Shown: positions 12,022 through 24,180, counted from the stretch's first letter. The stretch is DNA of 64,000 nt from Riptortus pedestris (GCA_019009955.1 CM032229.1:515001-579000); one strand, 5' to 3'. The notes: a model not told the origin generated them from the letters alone. Made by a program: numbers and translations.

Positions 12022-12022
<1 letters not shown>
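10647..12022 (+). mobile_element. Helitron-like element, copy B
   Basis: Plus-strand partner of copy A. It starts in the shared (TA)n, then AAATTGTAACCTCTGTCTGT, the (TTTG)n tract at about 10,778-10,815, four or so internal units of about 300 bp, and the 3' region with ATTGTGCAAAGTAAAGCG. It ends with the hairpin at 11,995-12,010, TATCTGAG, and CTAG at 12,019-12,022, followed by T of the adjoining (TA)n. No transposase is encoded. Confidence 0.72.

Positions 12023-12084
<62 letters not shown>
12023..12084. repeat. (TA)n separating two Helitron 3' ends
   Basis: About 31 TA dinucleotides bounded by CTAG on the left (end of copy B) and CTAG on the right (end of minus-strand copy C). Confidence 0.9.
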
Positions 12085-12085
<1 letters not shown>

Positions 12086-14034
12086 TAGCTAAGGTACCCG
12101 GCGATGCCCGGGAAATCATTGTTGACTTACTAATGATGGTATTTTGATAGACTTCAATGTGTACAATTACACTTCCATCCAAGACGTAATGGTTTTCCGA
12201 AATAGCCAACCCTGAAGGGTAACTTCAGGGGATTGATATAATAGAAATTTTAGTTTTGAAGAATAAATGAAAATATGTTCCTAATCTATCCCTTTACACT
12301 TTTTGACTCACCTTTTTTCAATACTCGTAATTCAAACCATAATCATGGGTACCATTTATTACAAATAAATATCTTCTATAATGAACATATTCCCTTTCAA
12401 AAGCCAATCCGAGCTCATATAATATTGGGCAAAGTTTTTGCACGTAAGATTATATTTGTAATAGTGAATCACACTGGAAACTACTTTCAGTAATGCCAGA
12501 CGGGAAATTAGTAAACTCAATTATCTAGTAAGGCTCCATTCATCTTCCGCTCCCGATGAGACTTCTCAAAATTCTTCTACTTAAATTATTGATTCAAAAC
12601 ATTATTTTAATAATTTATCTACTGGATGGAATTAAATAATAGAGGTACTCTGAAAATATCATATCATATACGCATATTGTTTAAACGCATATTGTTTTTT
12701 GTCATAATGACATTACCATTAACGTTTAATTATTATGATTATATTTGTTTCAATAACATCAAGGTACATTATACAAATTAAATAATGGAAATGCTCTTAT
12801 AGTTTATATTTCTAGTGGAAATAAATAACAAAGCTATTTTCTAGGAAAAATAAATAAATGAGGAGGGGGTGACGAAGATTTATACCTCACTAATCCGAAT
12901 CATACTTTGAACTATCATATAAGACGAAAACATAACATCATTTGTCATAGTATTCATTTATTAAAACCCCTTAAATGAGTACTAATATAATTATTGACTC
13001 CCGTTTAGCGTATATCCCGTGTTTACTTCATTTTACGACAAAAGTGAATGCACACATAAGTTACTCTAAATAACAAAGTAAACCACTATTGTTATGTGCA
13101 TGTTTGCCGAAAAACAAATAGAAAATAGAAAAACCGAGTTTTTCATTTCAGCCTCTCTTATAATCCCCACTCCCCTTTGAACCTAAAATTTTTAATATAG
13201 CTTATAATCATGGAAGAATTAATGCTAATTCACACACCGAGTTTTGTTAAGTTCGGTTCAATCGTTAGTGCCCAACAAAATTGTTGGCTCCCGCTTTAGA
13301 TTTTAGTGTATATCTCGTTTATACTTTTCTATACGACAAAAGTGAATAAAACAAAAGTTACTTTAAATAGAAAAATAAACTACTTTTGTTATGTTCATAT
13401 TTGCCGAAAAAGCAATAGGAAACGAAATATCGCTATTTTTAAATTCAGGCCTCTCTTATAACCCCCACTCCTGCCCGTCCCTAGAAATGTTAGTATGGCT
13501 TATTATAATGAAGGCGTTAGTGCTAATTCACATACAGAGTTTGGTTTAATTCGGTTTAGTCTTTAGTGCCAAATAAAATTGTGGAATCCCGCTTTAGTTT
13601 ACAGCGTATAACTCATTTATGCTTCCGTATACGGCAAAAGTGCATATAACAAAAGTTACTCTAAATAACAAAATAAACAACTTTTGTTATGTGCATATTT
13701 GCTGAAAAAGCAATAGGAATCGAAATATCGCTATTTTTAATTTCAGGCCTCCCTTATAACCCCCACTCCTGTTCGTCTTAGAGAATATTAATATAGCCTA
13801 AAGTCTAAGTTGGGCTAGTAGTAATATACATACCAAGTTTCATAAAATTCGGTTCAGCCGTTTATGCGTGAAAAGGTAACAAACAAACAAACAAATAAAC
13901 AAACAAACAAACAAACAAACAAACAGACACGAAAGAAACAAAATGTAGTTATGGTGTCTATGGCATGTGAAACGAAAAGTTATCGTGAAATTTCGCGAAA
14001 AAAATCAATGTACAGACAGAGGTTACAATTTTAT
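12085..14034 (-). mobile_element. Helitron-like element, copy C (possibly composite)
   Basis: CTAG at 12,085-12,088 then AAGGTACCCGGCGATGCCCG, a variant of the family 3' hairpin, in minus orientation. From about 12,980 the internal units of about 300 bp appear three times (13,150, 13,450, 13,750), then GTTCAGCCGTTTATGCGTG, (ACAA)n and the 5' segment ending ACAGAGGTTACAATTTTATA. The stretch 12,200-12,970 has no visible match to copies A and B, so copy C may be two fragments or carry an insertion. Confidence 0.6.
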
Positions 14035-14654
14035 ATATATATATAGATATAAATATATTTATGGTATATAAGTATAGTTATATACCATATTTCCCGTATA
14101 ATGAGTACTAACCGAGATATTAGGATTTTTTTAGTTTTACGTTCTCAGTAAACCCCCCACTCCTAGTAGTGTCATATTAATAATATGCTGCTATACCATG
14201 AACCACTTCATTACAAGGCTAAATACCAAATATTGTTTCATTAAACGTTTATTTTGTGAGATGTATGCAAATAAGCTCTGTTGACCCCCCCTTTTGTTTG
14301 TTTTTGAATTAATACAATTCTTTAGTGATTGAGATAAAACTGATTCTGATTCATTAGAAATTACAGCACTAGCTTTAGTAAATTGTTTTCAATAAAATTA
14401 ATATGTTCTATCTATCCCGGTCTATCTATCTATTCATTGCTACGAGGTTGGCTGGTCTGTTTGTTTCCAATTCAGCCGCTTTCCGTTGTAGAGAATATTT
14501 ACTTGTATTGTATATTGACTAAAATAATTCTCATTAACGTTTGTATTTATTCACTTAACATTCAAGGCTGTGTTACCTGTAGGTATATTTATCTATTGTT
14601 AACCTTCGCGTGGGAAATCTTCTTAGTTTACGCAGCGTCTGCGTGACGGACTTT

Positions 14655-16000
14655 TCTCATAATCTTCATTTTGGAGCTGTTCTCTAAATTCTCTAAATAT
14701 CTCTCCCAAACAAGCAGAGCCTCCCAGATTCCTACAAAGTCCACTTTTCTCTGCTTATTATGTATGTAGTGCCCCCAGGCTACACCACGTAGTTTTTCCC
14801 GTGAACAGGTAAACTAGATTTTTACGGAAACGGACAAGGAAGTAAGAGCGGTTGCCTACTTAGACCATCCAGTAACAAAGGCATCATGAGGAAAATTCCA
14901 TTCAGACCAGTAAAGGCATGAGTGGAGAAAATTCGATTCAAGGGCAGAGTTGTTAGATAGCCATCCCCCGGTAGCCTGTAGCCCCCATAACCTTTCTAAT
15001 GATAAGACTATTGGCCAGTATGAGTAAGCGATAGTTTAGGCAATGAATGGGTTTCTTAACATAGTAATTAGTATTTTCGCCAATTTCTTAGGAAGTCCCT
15101 TTATTAGTAACATCCTATTAGGATTCCTAACAGTCCTAGTTGCCTTGGCCAGAAACTCCTAGAGACTGTGTCTCGTCTAATTGGACCGAGATAAAAATAA
15201 AGCAAACGTCATTTGCAACGAATAACTGCTCTCTTGGCAAGCCAACCAGTTTTCCTTTGCTCCGTGCTTCTAGTTTCCTCTGGATCCGCTGGCCAGCAGG
15301 AACAAATAGAATTCTTCAAAGCCGCTGAAATGAAACTTGGGTAATAAGGAATTAGACAAAAAATACGAGCCATATTTTAAAATTAGTAGACAATCTTAAA
15401 ATACATAACATCTGTTCATAAGTTAGGATGAATTTGCCATGACGACATATACTTCTAAGCTCAAATGTGTGATAATTGAAATAATAAGAGCAAATGTACT
15501 AGAGACTAGTGATAGAATGGGTCCATTGAGTATAATTGGAAGTTTGAATGTCGGAAGCAGAGTCTGTTTGTAACAGTAATTAATTCTCTATTGTCCGACT
15601 CGGATTTAATGGTTCTCAGTTAATTCCTGTTGTAGCTCCAACAACTTCCATTCATTCAAAATGGAGGCTCAATACAACATCAGTTATCAGCAAATCTACA
15701 ATCTCTCAAAGCCATCATCATAATAATTATTAGTGCTGTTTTACATTTCACAGAAGGACGACCAATGCCGGCAAAAAATATAGAATTCCGAGATACGAGT
15801 TGTTTTTGTCGACATTAGGAAACAGGAACATATAAATATTTTGGATTTCAATACCAATTCAAAGTATTACGGAGGGAATTATAAGATGGACTAAAAGTTA
15901 TATTTACCAAACTCTAGCTGAATATTCTTACCAGTTATTTATGTGGATTCAAAATAAATGTCTATCTTCCCGTTATTACACTATTGTTTTTAGCATTTTT
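14655..16000. other. No gene recognised
   Basis: Mixed-composition sequence without long ORFs, tandem repeats or a TE signature that I can name. Confidence 0.35.
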
Positions 16001-16067
16001 TCCACAAGGGAAATCAGCTATTTAGGCTCTCTAACCAGATATATATCCCCACCCCTCTAACAAATAT

Positions 16068-16071
<4 letters not shown>

Positions 16072-16126
<55 letters not shown>

Positions 16127-16127
16127 C
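16072..16127. repeat. (CT)n microsatellite, second copy of the flanked unit
   Basis: Preceded by the same ATATATATCCCCACCCCTCT / AACAAATATTAAT flank as the tract at 4,663. Confidence 0.85.
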
Positions 16128-16274
16128 TCCCAATCGCTCGCCCTCTCTCTCTGTAATATTAACAAAATAGGTTGTCATATCGTGAATTCAAAATATCTCC
16201 GTTATTATGTTTCCAATCATGAAACGTTACAGAACCAGTCTTGTTAAACTATTGATTGTCTATAGTTGATAGTC

Positions 16275-16719
16275 TTTTTTTCCCCCCACCTCTGCTCCCG
16301 CTGTACCTTTGGGTTTCCCCATACCAGCGGTCTCCATTTAATAAGAGATATAAAATTTTGTATAGCTAACTTGGGCCAGGTAACTTAGCCTAGCTCACTA
16401 AATTAGTGCAACATTTGGGAGATTCAGTTTAATTCCGAAAAGCCCTAGAGGAATCCGCAGCTGCGACTCCTTTGCCTCTGTTCAGAGAAGTGGCAGCAAG
16501 AGCCTAACTAACTAGCCTACATACCTAAAACCTAAATACTAGCCTAAACTCACATAAAACAATACATATAATTTACAAATAAATTCATTTATACTTCTCT
16601 TTTAACACCTCTTGGGCAAACGTCCTGAAGGCTGAAAATCTATCAGCGTCGTTTACCAACATATGGTAGCTCTCAGAAGGCCAGTTCACATATGAGAAAG
16701 CACTCATTAGCCGAAAGAC
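16275..16719 (-). mobile_element. 5'-truncated LINE insertion with an 11-bp target-site duplication
   Basis: Flanked by direct repeats AGTTGATAGTC (16,264-16,274 and 16,720-16,730). On the minus strand it ends in a short poly(A), seen as TTTTTTT at 16,275. Coding sequence lies at the other end, then a 3' UTR of about 300 bp with repeated CTAGT/TAGGTT-like words. A truncated 5' end, poly(A) and TSD are the hallmarks of target-primed reverse transcription. Confidence 0.8.
16585..16719 (-). pseudogene. C-terminal coding fragment of a LINE
   Basis: About 44 residues in frame to a TGA at 16,585, including SAFSYVNWPSESYHML and RFSAFRTFAQEVLKEKYK. The segment is followed by the 3' UTR and poly(A) of the LINE insertion described for this interval, so it should be the end of that LINE's ORF2. 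I do not recognise the clade. An upstream ATG at 16,758 lies in host family T sequence and would give a chimeric 57-residue ORF; it is not meaningful. Confidence 0.55.
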
Positions 16720-16954
16720 AGTTGATAGTCTACAGTTGATGTTCTTTGCATTATTCATAATTCAAATATTAAGTGAGTTATTCGAACATTGTTGTTGACA
16801 TCTTTCAGTGCCCCTCCCCCCCACCATCCTTCAACTCATCGGTATTTTACATAGAAATCGCGAATGTGTGGTTAGATGAGATCACATGTGTTCTATGCCA
16901 GTAGGTGGGAAACCTGCTTAGTTTACGCAGCCCTGTGTCACGGACTTTAATCGA

Positions 16955-18040
16955 TTTTTTTTCGATTAGTTCAGTATGAAGTTCTTTTGACATTACACTT
17001 TCCAATCCAATAAAAAATATAGTGAGCTCTATCTAACACAACTTAAATACGAAATACCCTTTGCAGTCTCGGTAAATCTACAACTATGGGAAAGGTCCTC
17101 GCTAGGGCAACTGGACCTTGTCTAGTGGTTATGAATAAAAGCCTTTATAGTACTGCTCGGGAAGATAAATGTGGAAGCTTTGGATAACCACGATGCCGAA
17201 TAAAATGGGCGATAGTAAAAACCTTTTTTTCTTCTTATTTTTATAATTTAATTGGACACGGATCCTTTATAGAAGTTGGCAATATCTATCCCATCTGATT
17301 GGAGCGACCCACTCGGATAGTGGAATAGAAAGCTATGCTTGATGAAGGGAGGTGAATAGTTGGTAGTTCTAATAGGAAATAGTTGGTAAATTGCAGCGAG
17401 GTAGATAAAGGAGCTGAATCGAGAACCTCGCTGGAGGCACAATGCCAGCCTCCCACACACAATGGACCAACGTACAATTTTTAATGGCTTCCCATTCAAC
17501 AGCTACAATACATTCATATATTAATATATTTATTAAAATCCCTGCTCGAGGGGCTTCTTCTTCATTCGCTCAACTTTTATCATTTACTAAAGAATGGTTT
17601 TAATTAATTCGTTTATTGAATTAGGAGTGGTTGGCAAAAATAAAAAATGTTGTAAATTGGGTTAAACGTTTTCAATTGCTTTGAGAGGAAGAGAAAAGGA
17701 GATCGTTATAATAAGGATAACTGCAAACGATCGAAAAATGCAAAACAATTCTAGGGTAAGGAACCATAATGGTATTAGAGAACATATTTGAGGAGGATAC
17801 CGAGTGTAACATTGGCAACAATCTCAAAAATTAAAATTAGTACAAACGAAAATTAATAATTCCTATAAAGATAATACTGACAATTAAATAGCCGTCAAGA
17901 AAAATGTGAATCAACATATAGGCAATAAAAAAAGAAACTAATTTCGAAAATAAAAAATATAGTGAAGCAAAATTAATATAGTGAAGCAAGATACTATACG
18001 TAACTTGTAATCCCAAAGTATTCTGGAAGATCCATCGATA
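16955..18040. other. No gene recognised
   Basis: An open frame on the minus strand at 17,248-17,499 matches nothing I know. 17,830-18,010 is A-rich. No exon signals are convincing. Confidence 0.3.
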
Positions 18041-18885
18041 CTTTTAAAGTCCGTCACGCAGGGGCTGCGTCAAGTAAGCAGATTTCCCTCGTGAAGTCAT
18101 TAAGACCACACTACTCATCTCATCTTACCACATACCCTCTATTCCTATATGAGAAAACGATGAGTAGAAGGGGGAGGGAGAACTAAAGACTGGGAACAAG
18201 AAAGTTCAAATAACTCATTTAATACTCGAGTTACGAATAAATGCGTATAACAACTGTTGTAAACCATCAATAGTTTAACAAGATTTGTTCTTTAACTTTT
18301 TACGATCTGTCTAATTATAATTTTGTATTTTCGAATTCCCTAACTAAACCCCCATAGGTACAATTTCAGCCATTAACAAATGTATCATGAGTGTTGATAA
18401 GAAGGGTGAAAAATCGAGTGTGGTATAGAGCAGATAAATATGACGTCATCACTCAACAAATTGGCATGTATCCCGATTAGATAAGGTCTCTTGGAAATAA
18501 TATTTGGTAGTTATGCTTAGATTGTAAATATTTGGCTAACGCTATAACAGCTTATTGTTAATATGAGTAGGAGTGGGGATTTACTGAAGGTTGAAAAGTA
18601 ATACATCCAAATATCTTGGTTAATATTCTTGGCAACGAAAACACGTGTATGATAACTTTAATAGAACATTAAATTTTTAATAAGATAGCCTCTAGACATT
18701 TTTTTCGATCAGACGTATAGCAACGGAAATATTTCGAATTTTCGAAATTCCTCTCCACTTAACCTGCCCTCCTACTGCTCCGATGTCATACGTTAACGTA
18801 CTTAACCTTCATTTTTACATGTGACGTTTAATATCGAGTTTGGTAAAATTCAGACCAAAATTACGACCGCTAGAGCGTTAACAGA

Positions 18886-19261
18886 TTTTTTATTATCTAA
18901 AGCCCTAGTAATTAGTTTCTACCTTGGTCAAATACCCAGGCCTGTCAGAGCTATTGGGGTGACGACAGTGTCCCTTTTACTGAACAGCAACGCTCTATTA
19001 TAAGGGAGTAAGGTGGTTAAGTGTAGGTTGAGAATTTGGGCGTTTGTAAAAGAAACCCGGAAACGGGCGGTACTCGAAGGGTTGTGAGGACAGGAAAAAA
19101 GGATAGGGATAGTAGGAGAGTAGATAAGAAGAAGAAAGACGAAAGCAGCCATATGCCGGCATGGGCGTGATTCCAGAAGGAAGCCTATTCTAAACTAATG
19201 CTAACCTACACTAAAGACTAGTGCTGAAAGATGTGTGATGGTAAAATTTTGATGGGCTGTA
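18886..19261 (-). mobile_element. Jockey-like LINE 3' UTR fragment with a target-site duplication
   Basis: Bounded by GTTAACAGA (18,877-18,885) and GTTAACAAA (19,262-19,270). The interior matches the 3' UTR of the LINE at 34,292-36,844, with words such as AAAGGATAGGGATA, AAGAAGAAAGACG and CTTTTACTGAAC in the same order. It is a severely 5'-truncated insertion with no coding sequence. Confidence 0.7.
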
Positions 19262-19279
19262 GTTAACAAATAAATATAT

Positions 19280-19285
<6 letters not shown>

Positions 19286-19328
<43 letters not shown>

Positions 19329-19332
19329 ATAA
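19286..19332. repeat. (TA)n microsatellite
   Basis: Lies at the junction of the family T microsatellite position and the 5' end of Helitron-like copy D. Confidence 0.9.
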
Positions 19333-20593
19333 AATTGTAACCTCTGTCTGTACATTGATTTTTTTCGCGAAATTTCACAAAAACTTTTCGTTTCACATGT
19401 CATAGACACTATATCTGCATTTTGTTTCTTTCGTGTATGTTTGTTTGTTTGTTTGTTACCTTTTCACGCATAAACGGCTGAACCGAATTTTATGAAACTT
19501 GGTATGTATATTACTACTAACCCAACTTAGACTTTAGGCTATATTAATTTTCTCTGAGACGGACAGGAGTGGGGGTTATAAGGAAAGCCTGAAATTAAAA
19601 ATAGCGATATTTCGTTTTCTATTGATTTTTCGGCAAATATGCACATAACAAAAGTTGTTTATTTTGTTATTTAGAGTAACTTTTGTTATATATACTTTTG
19701 TCGTATACCGAAGTTTAAATGCGTTATACGCTAAAAATTATAGCGGGAGTCAACAATATTATTTGCCAAAAAAGACTCAACCGAATTAAACCAAACTGGT
19801 TATGTGAATTAGTACTAACGCCTTCATTATAATAAGCTATACTAACATTTCTAGGGACGGGCAGGAGTGGGGGTTATAAGGAAGGCCTGAAATTTATAAT
19901 AGTGATATTTCGTTTCCTATTGCATTTTCGGCAAATATGCACATAACAAAAGTTGTTTATTTTGTTATTTAGAGAAACTTTTTTTTTATATACACTATCA
20001 TCGTATACCGAAATATTAAGACGTTATACGCTAAAAAATATAGCGGGAGACAACAATTTTATTTGGCACAAAAGACTCAACCGAACTAAATAAAACACTC
20101 AGTATGTGTATTAGCACTAACGCCTTCCTTATAATAAGCCATTCTAACATTTCTAGGGACGGGCAGGAGTGGTGGTTATAAGGGAGGCATGAAATTAATA
20201 ATAATGATTTCCTATTGGGGTTTCGGCAAATATGCACATAACAAAAGTTGTTCATTTTGTTATTTAGAGAAATTTGCTCAAGACTTCTTTTCAATATGAA
20301 CTACCAGGTACCTCACCTGAAAAAATTAATTCAAATGTATATTAATATTTTCTCCTTAATAGTTCAAATCTATGCATAATGCACAGGAGACGAGAAATAT
20401 GACAATATGCAGGACAGTGAAGTCTTACATAAAAAAAAATTTTATTATTAACAAATGCCAACAACGGGTATTAACCCTAAACACTGGAACGGGTAAATGT
20501 CAAAATATTGTGCAAAGTAAAGCCTTGCCAAAAATATACCATCACCATTCAGCCTCAAATGAATTCCCGAGCGAAGCCGGGTATCTGAGCTAG
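19316..20593 (+). mobile_element. Helitron-like element, copy D
   Basis: Starts AAATTGTAACCTCTGTCTGT in (TA)n, then a (TTTG)n tract and GTTACCTTTTCACGCATAAA. Three internal units of about 300 bp follow (GTGGGGGTTATAAGG at about 19,572 and 19,871, a variant at about 20,171). The 3' region ATTGTGCAAAGTAAAGC leads to the hairpin CCCGAGCGAAGCCGGG, TATCTGAG and CTAG at 20,590-20,593, then T. About 1.28 kb and non-coding; the most compact copy to use as a reference. Confidence 0.72.
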
Positions 20594-21226
<633 letters not shown>

Positions 21227-21329
21227 GGTAAGGGTGTTTGACATTTGAAGAAATTTTCCGAAAATCTCATCATGAGTACAATCTCAATAGCTGTTTTCCT
21301 TAAGGAAAATATGATAAAATATTGGACAA

Positions 21330-21673
21330 ACAGCATGGAAATATCCAACAGAGTGAAAAATATCTTTAATAGTATAAACAATAAATTGAATGCAAATGAG
21401 ACGAAATATAATAAAAAAAATATCAGCTGTATAGATTGTATAGTATCACAAATACTCAAAATAAGAATCAAACCTCACCTGATAAACGTTGACAATAAGG
21501 ACAATAAAACGTCCCTAGCTGGTCACGCGATTAAATACAATCATAATTTCCATTTCAAAAACAGTACACTAGAAAAAGGAAGAAATGAATGCACGAGGAA
21601 AATAAAAGAGAATTTCCATAATATAAGAAATAGGAAAAAGGTGATAATCAGAATACATATATTTATTCTGTGA
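21330..21673 (+). pseudogene. Penelope-like element, GIY-YIG endonuclease C-terminal remnant
   Basis: About 110 residues open to TGA at 21,671. The stretch NKTSLAGHAIKYNHNFHFKN followed by STLEKGRNECTRKIKENFHN has the shape of the C-terminal tail of GIY-YIG endonuclease domains in Penelope-like retroelements (known pattern: alaeHxxxxnHxidfxxxxilxxexxxxxRkikEai). Upstream NISCIDCIVSQ could be a decayed form of the cysteine/YIG region; the GIY and YIG motifs are not preserved. The reverse transcriptase is missing. The first 28 residues of the surrounding ORF come from the 3' end of a family T copy and start with TTG. A chance similarity is possible but the order of motifs argues against it. Confidence 0.5.
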
Positions 21674-21679
21674 ATTACA

Positions 21680-22560
21680 TATATTTGAATTTTTTAGGAG
21701 CTCCGAAGTAATGTTTGTTCAATTGTATTTTCTAGTTTACTATTTATACTACACTTAATTAGGGATAATCGATATTTTTATATCATGATGCATAGTATCT
21801 AAATCACCTGACTTGAGCTAGCATACTATGTAAGCCATTCTCCGACTGACACAGCTAAGGTCTTATGTCGCCATGTAGTCAGTATTGTAGCTACCTCTTA
21901 CTGTTCTATTTGTTCTCATGAGGCGATATGTGGGTGCGAAACTAGTAGGAAAATAAAAATGGTTTAAACATCATTTAATGTTCTCAGTAATTTTTTGTTT
22001 AGCTTCCGCTATCGATTAGTTAAGTGTTTTTTATTCGTGATAACTGCCAAAAGACGTCTGTCGTAAAGGACTTTTGCTATATTAACTATTTTCTAACAAA
22101 CAGCGGTCAGTTCCAAACAGTATTTGGAAATCTACATGATTTAACAACTACCATTTCCTGTCTTGGACCAAAGAGAGAATATTCTACCCACCTCTCTCTC
22201 TAGCTGGGGAGACCCGACAGGTCGAAACGAAGTTGTAACATACGTCACTAATGAGATATAGTAAGCACGAAAACGGTATTAACTATTTGATACTGGTAAA
22301 AGAGAGAATGGGATCCGACAAATATATATCAAACAGCTTAATTATAAGGCCCCTGTTTTAATAATATCATCTGTATGGTTGGTGTCTAAGTAAACTGGAT
22401 CACGTTTAGTATTAGTCAGAATTAAGATTGAGAAAAGTTTTGGCTTAACGTCAAAAGGGGAGAATGTTTTTTTTAAAGGGAAAACTTCCTTTGAGGAAAA
22501 AAGTTTTAATATTCAAAAGATTTTAGAACTGGAATTTGCATTCATTTCATTAATGACCTT
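21680..22560. other. No gene recognised
   Basis: AT-rich, no long ORFs, no tandem structure. Confidence 0.3.
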
Positions 22561-22564
22561 CCCA

Positions 22565-22615
22565 TTTACCAGATTTCTCTTACAGGACTATTGACGTAGT
22601 GATTTTGAAAATCAG
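22565..22615 (-). mobile_element. Family T 3' end scrap
   Basis: ACCAGATTTCTCTTACAGGA, CTATTGACGTAGTGATTTTG aligns with the T 3' end motif series in minus orientation but is heavily mutated. It lies directly before a (GA)n tract. Confidence 0.4.
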
Positions 22616-22627
22616 TGAGGGGGGGGA

Positions 22628-22762
<135 letters not shown>

Positions 22763-22799
22763 AATTAAATTAACAGTTAACGAGTTTAATTTTTGATAG

Positions 22800-23745
22800 C
22801 AGAAGAAGTCTTGCAAGCTGTAAAATTGTCCACACATACTATTAAACCATACTCTTAATAGCATTATATAATAATGAAAATTAAGACAATTTATATTTGA
22901 AAGGTGAGCTGTCAAAGGACCTGAAGGAAATAGGACTTTCAAGGAGAATTGGAATTTGCATTAATTTAGCGCAGGGCAGAATGTCTAGGAAGAGAGAAGG
23001 CCAATACCTACTGGGAAATTAATATTCCAAACACGAGACGGGCCTCGAACCTCCAGGGAAGCCCTAGATGAATAGCCTCATTCCTCCAACCATGTTATGC
23101 TCTCCTCCCTTTGCTCATAATTCCTTCATATATTCCTCCATTTTAAAACCGTCTTCAAACGTTTCCTCTTTATAAAATTGTATGGAATCATTCAGCTGCA
23201 TACAATGCTGCAAATATTCGTACATCAATTAAAATTGTTGAGAATTTCACACACTATGAGCCGAGCCATGGGAAAATGCGAAAAATGTCTTCGTATACAA
23301 GGAATCGTAAAAACGAATACTCCAGGCTCTTTGTAATTTTGGAAATTTCCCTGAAGGAAATCCTACTAAAAGACCTTTACATTACTAGAACAAAAAAAAT
23401 GCATTTATTTTTAGGAAAACATGAGGGACAGGAATGCATTTTGCCATATATTTGCTCTGGTAAAAAAGGTAGTGTTTTTCACACCAGAATTTTAAAGTAG
23501 AAACCGCCATCGTTTACAGCCAAAAAGGAAAAATATAATTTTACAAGCGTAACCCTTTTTTGAAGTTTCATCATTGCACATTAATTTAGCTTACATTAGC
23601 GTACAATTATAAAATATGTTTTTAGAATCTGTTCAGTATAAAGTTCATTAATAAACCCCTTGCAGGCCTTCCTACTCTAAGTAAAAAGTTCAGATAACTC
23701 TACCGGGTACTAATTCGTAACCGCAATTTACTTTGGAACAAGTAT
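22800..23745. other. Mostly unassigned; T-like scrap at 23,335-23,372
   Basis: A 74-residue ATG ORF at 23,276-23,500 is not recognisable. Its middle overlaps ATTTCCCTGAAGGAAATCCT / ACTAAAA, a decayed family T 3' palindrome, which argues against it being a gene. Confidence 0.35.
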
Positions 23746-23764
23746 GCAAGAAGATTTAATATCT

Positions 23765-24180
23765 TGTACAAAAGTTGTGGAAAACTGGAAGTTTGCTTAT
23801 CTTATACTTCGGTTATTGAGTACTAAAGCATTGGTAATATTTTGTTACATTGCAACTATTATACTGATGATTGGTATATTATATTGGTTGTATTGTTGTA
23901 TATTGGTTCTGGAATACTGGAAGATTGGTTATCTTATACTTAGGTTCTTGAATACTAAAGCGTTGGTAACATTGTGTTACATTGCAACTATTATACTGAT
24001 GATTGGTATATTATATTGGTTGTATTGTTGTATTTTGGTTCTGGAATACTGGAAGATTGGTTATCTTATACTTCGGTTCTTGAGTACTAAAGCATTGTTA
24101 ACATTGTGTTACATTGCAACTATTATACTGATGATTGGTATATTATATTGTTTGTTTAGTAACCTTGGTTTACTCAGGTA
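23765..24180 (+). repeat. 132-bp tandem repeat, about 3 units, with an open hydrophobic frame
   Basis: Units of 132 bp (44 codons) containing GAAGATTGGTTATCTTATAC and TTACATTGCAACTATTATAC. Because 132 is a multiple of 3 and the unit has no stop in one frame, a 145-residue ORF results (ATG at 23,744). It is strongly hydrophobic with the repeated block CYIATIILMIGILY. Degenerate copies continue at about 24,440-24,530. The third-position pattern shows no evidence of coding constraint that I can see. I read it as a minisatellite. Confidence 0.8.

Larger units (their letters stand above)
9290..14648 (-). mobile_element. Family T copy split by three Helitron-like insertions
   Basis: The 3' end of T is at 9,290-9,520 (GCAGATTACCCTTAAGGGAA, then ATCAGCTATTGAAGTCGTAC, the TCCATCGATCCTACCTAGAA block, and the microsatellite region). 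The interior resumes at about 14,090 (ACCGAGATATTAGG, CTAAATACCAAATATTGTTT). The 5' end is at 14,600-14,648 (GTGGGAAATCTTCTTAGTTT, then ACGCAGCGTCTGCGTGACGG). The 4.5 kb between consists largely of Helitron-like copies A, B and C. T was therefore there first. Confidence 0.7.
16005..16952 (-). mobile_element. Family T copy split by a LINE 3' end and a (CT)n unit
   Basis: The 3' end is at 16,005-16,040 (AAGGGAAATCAGCTATTTAG). The interior is at 16,180-16,274 and 16,731-16,890. The 5' end is at 16,905-16,952 (GTGGGAAACCTGCTTAGTTT, ACGCAGCCC, GTGTCACGGACTTTA). The (CT)n unit and a LINE fragment account for the extra length. Confidence 0.7.
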
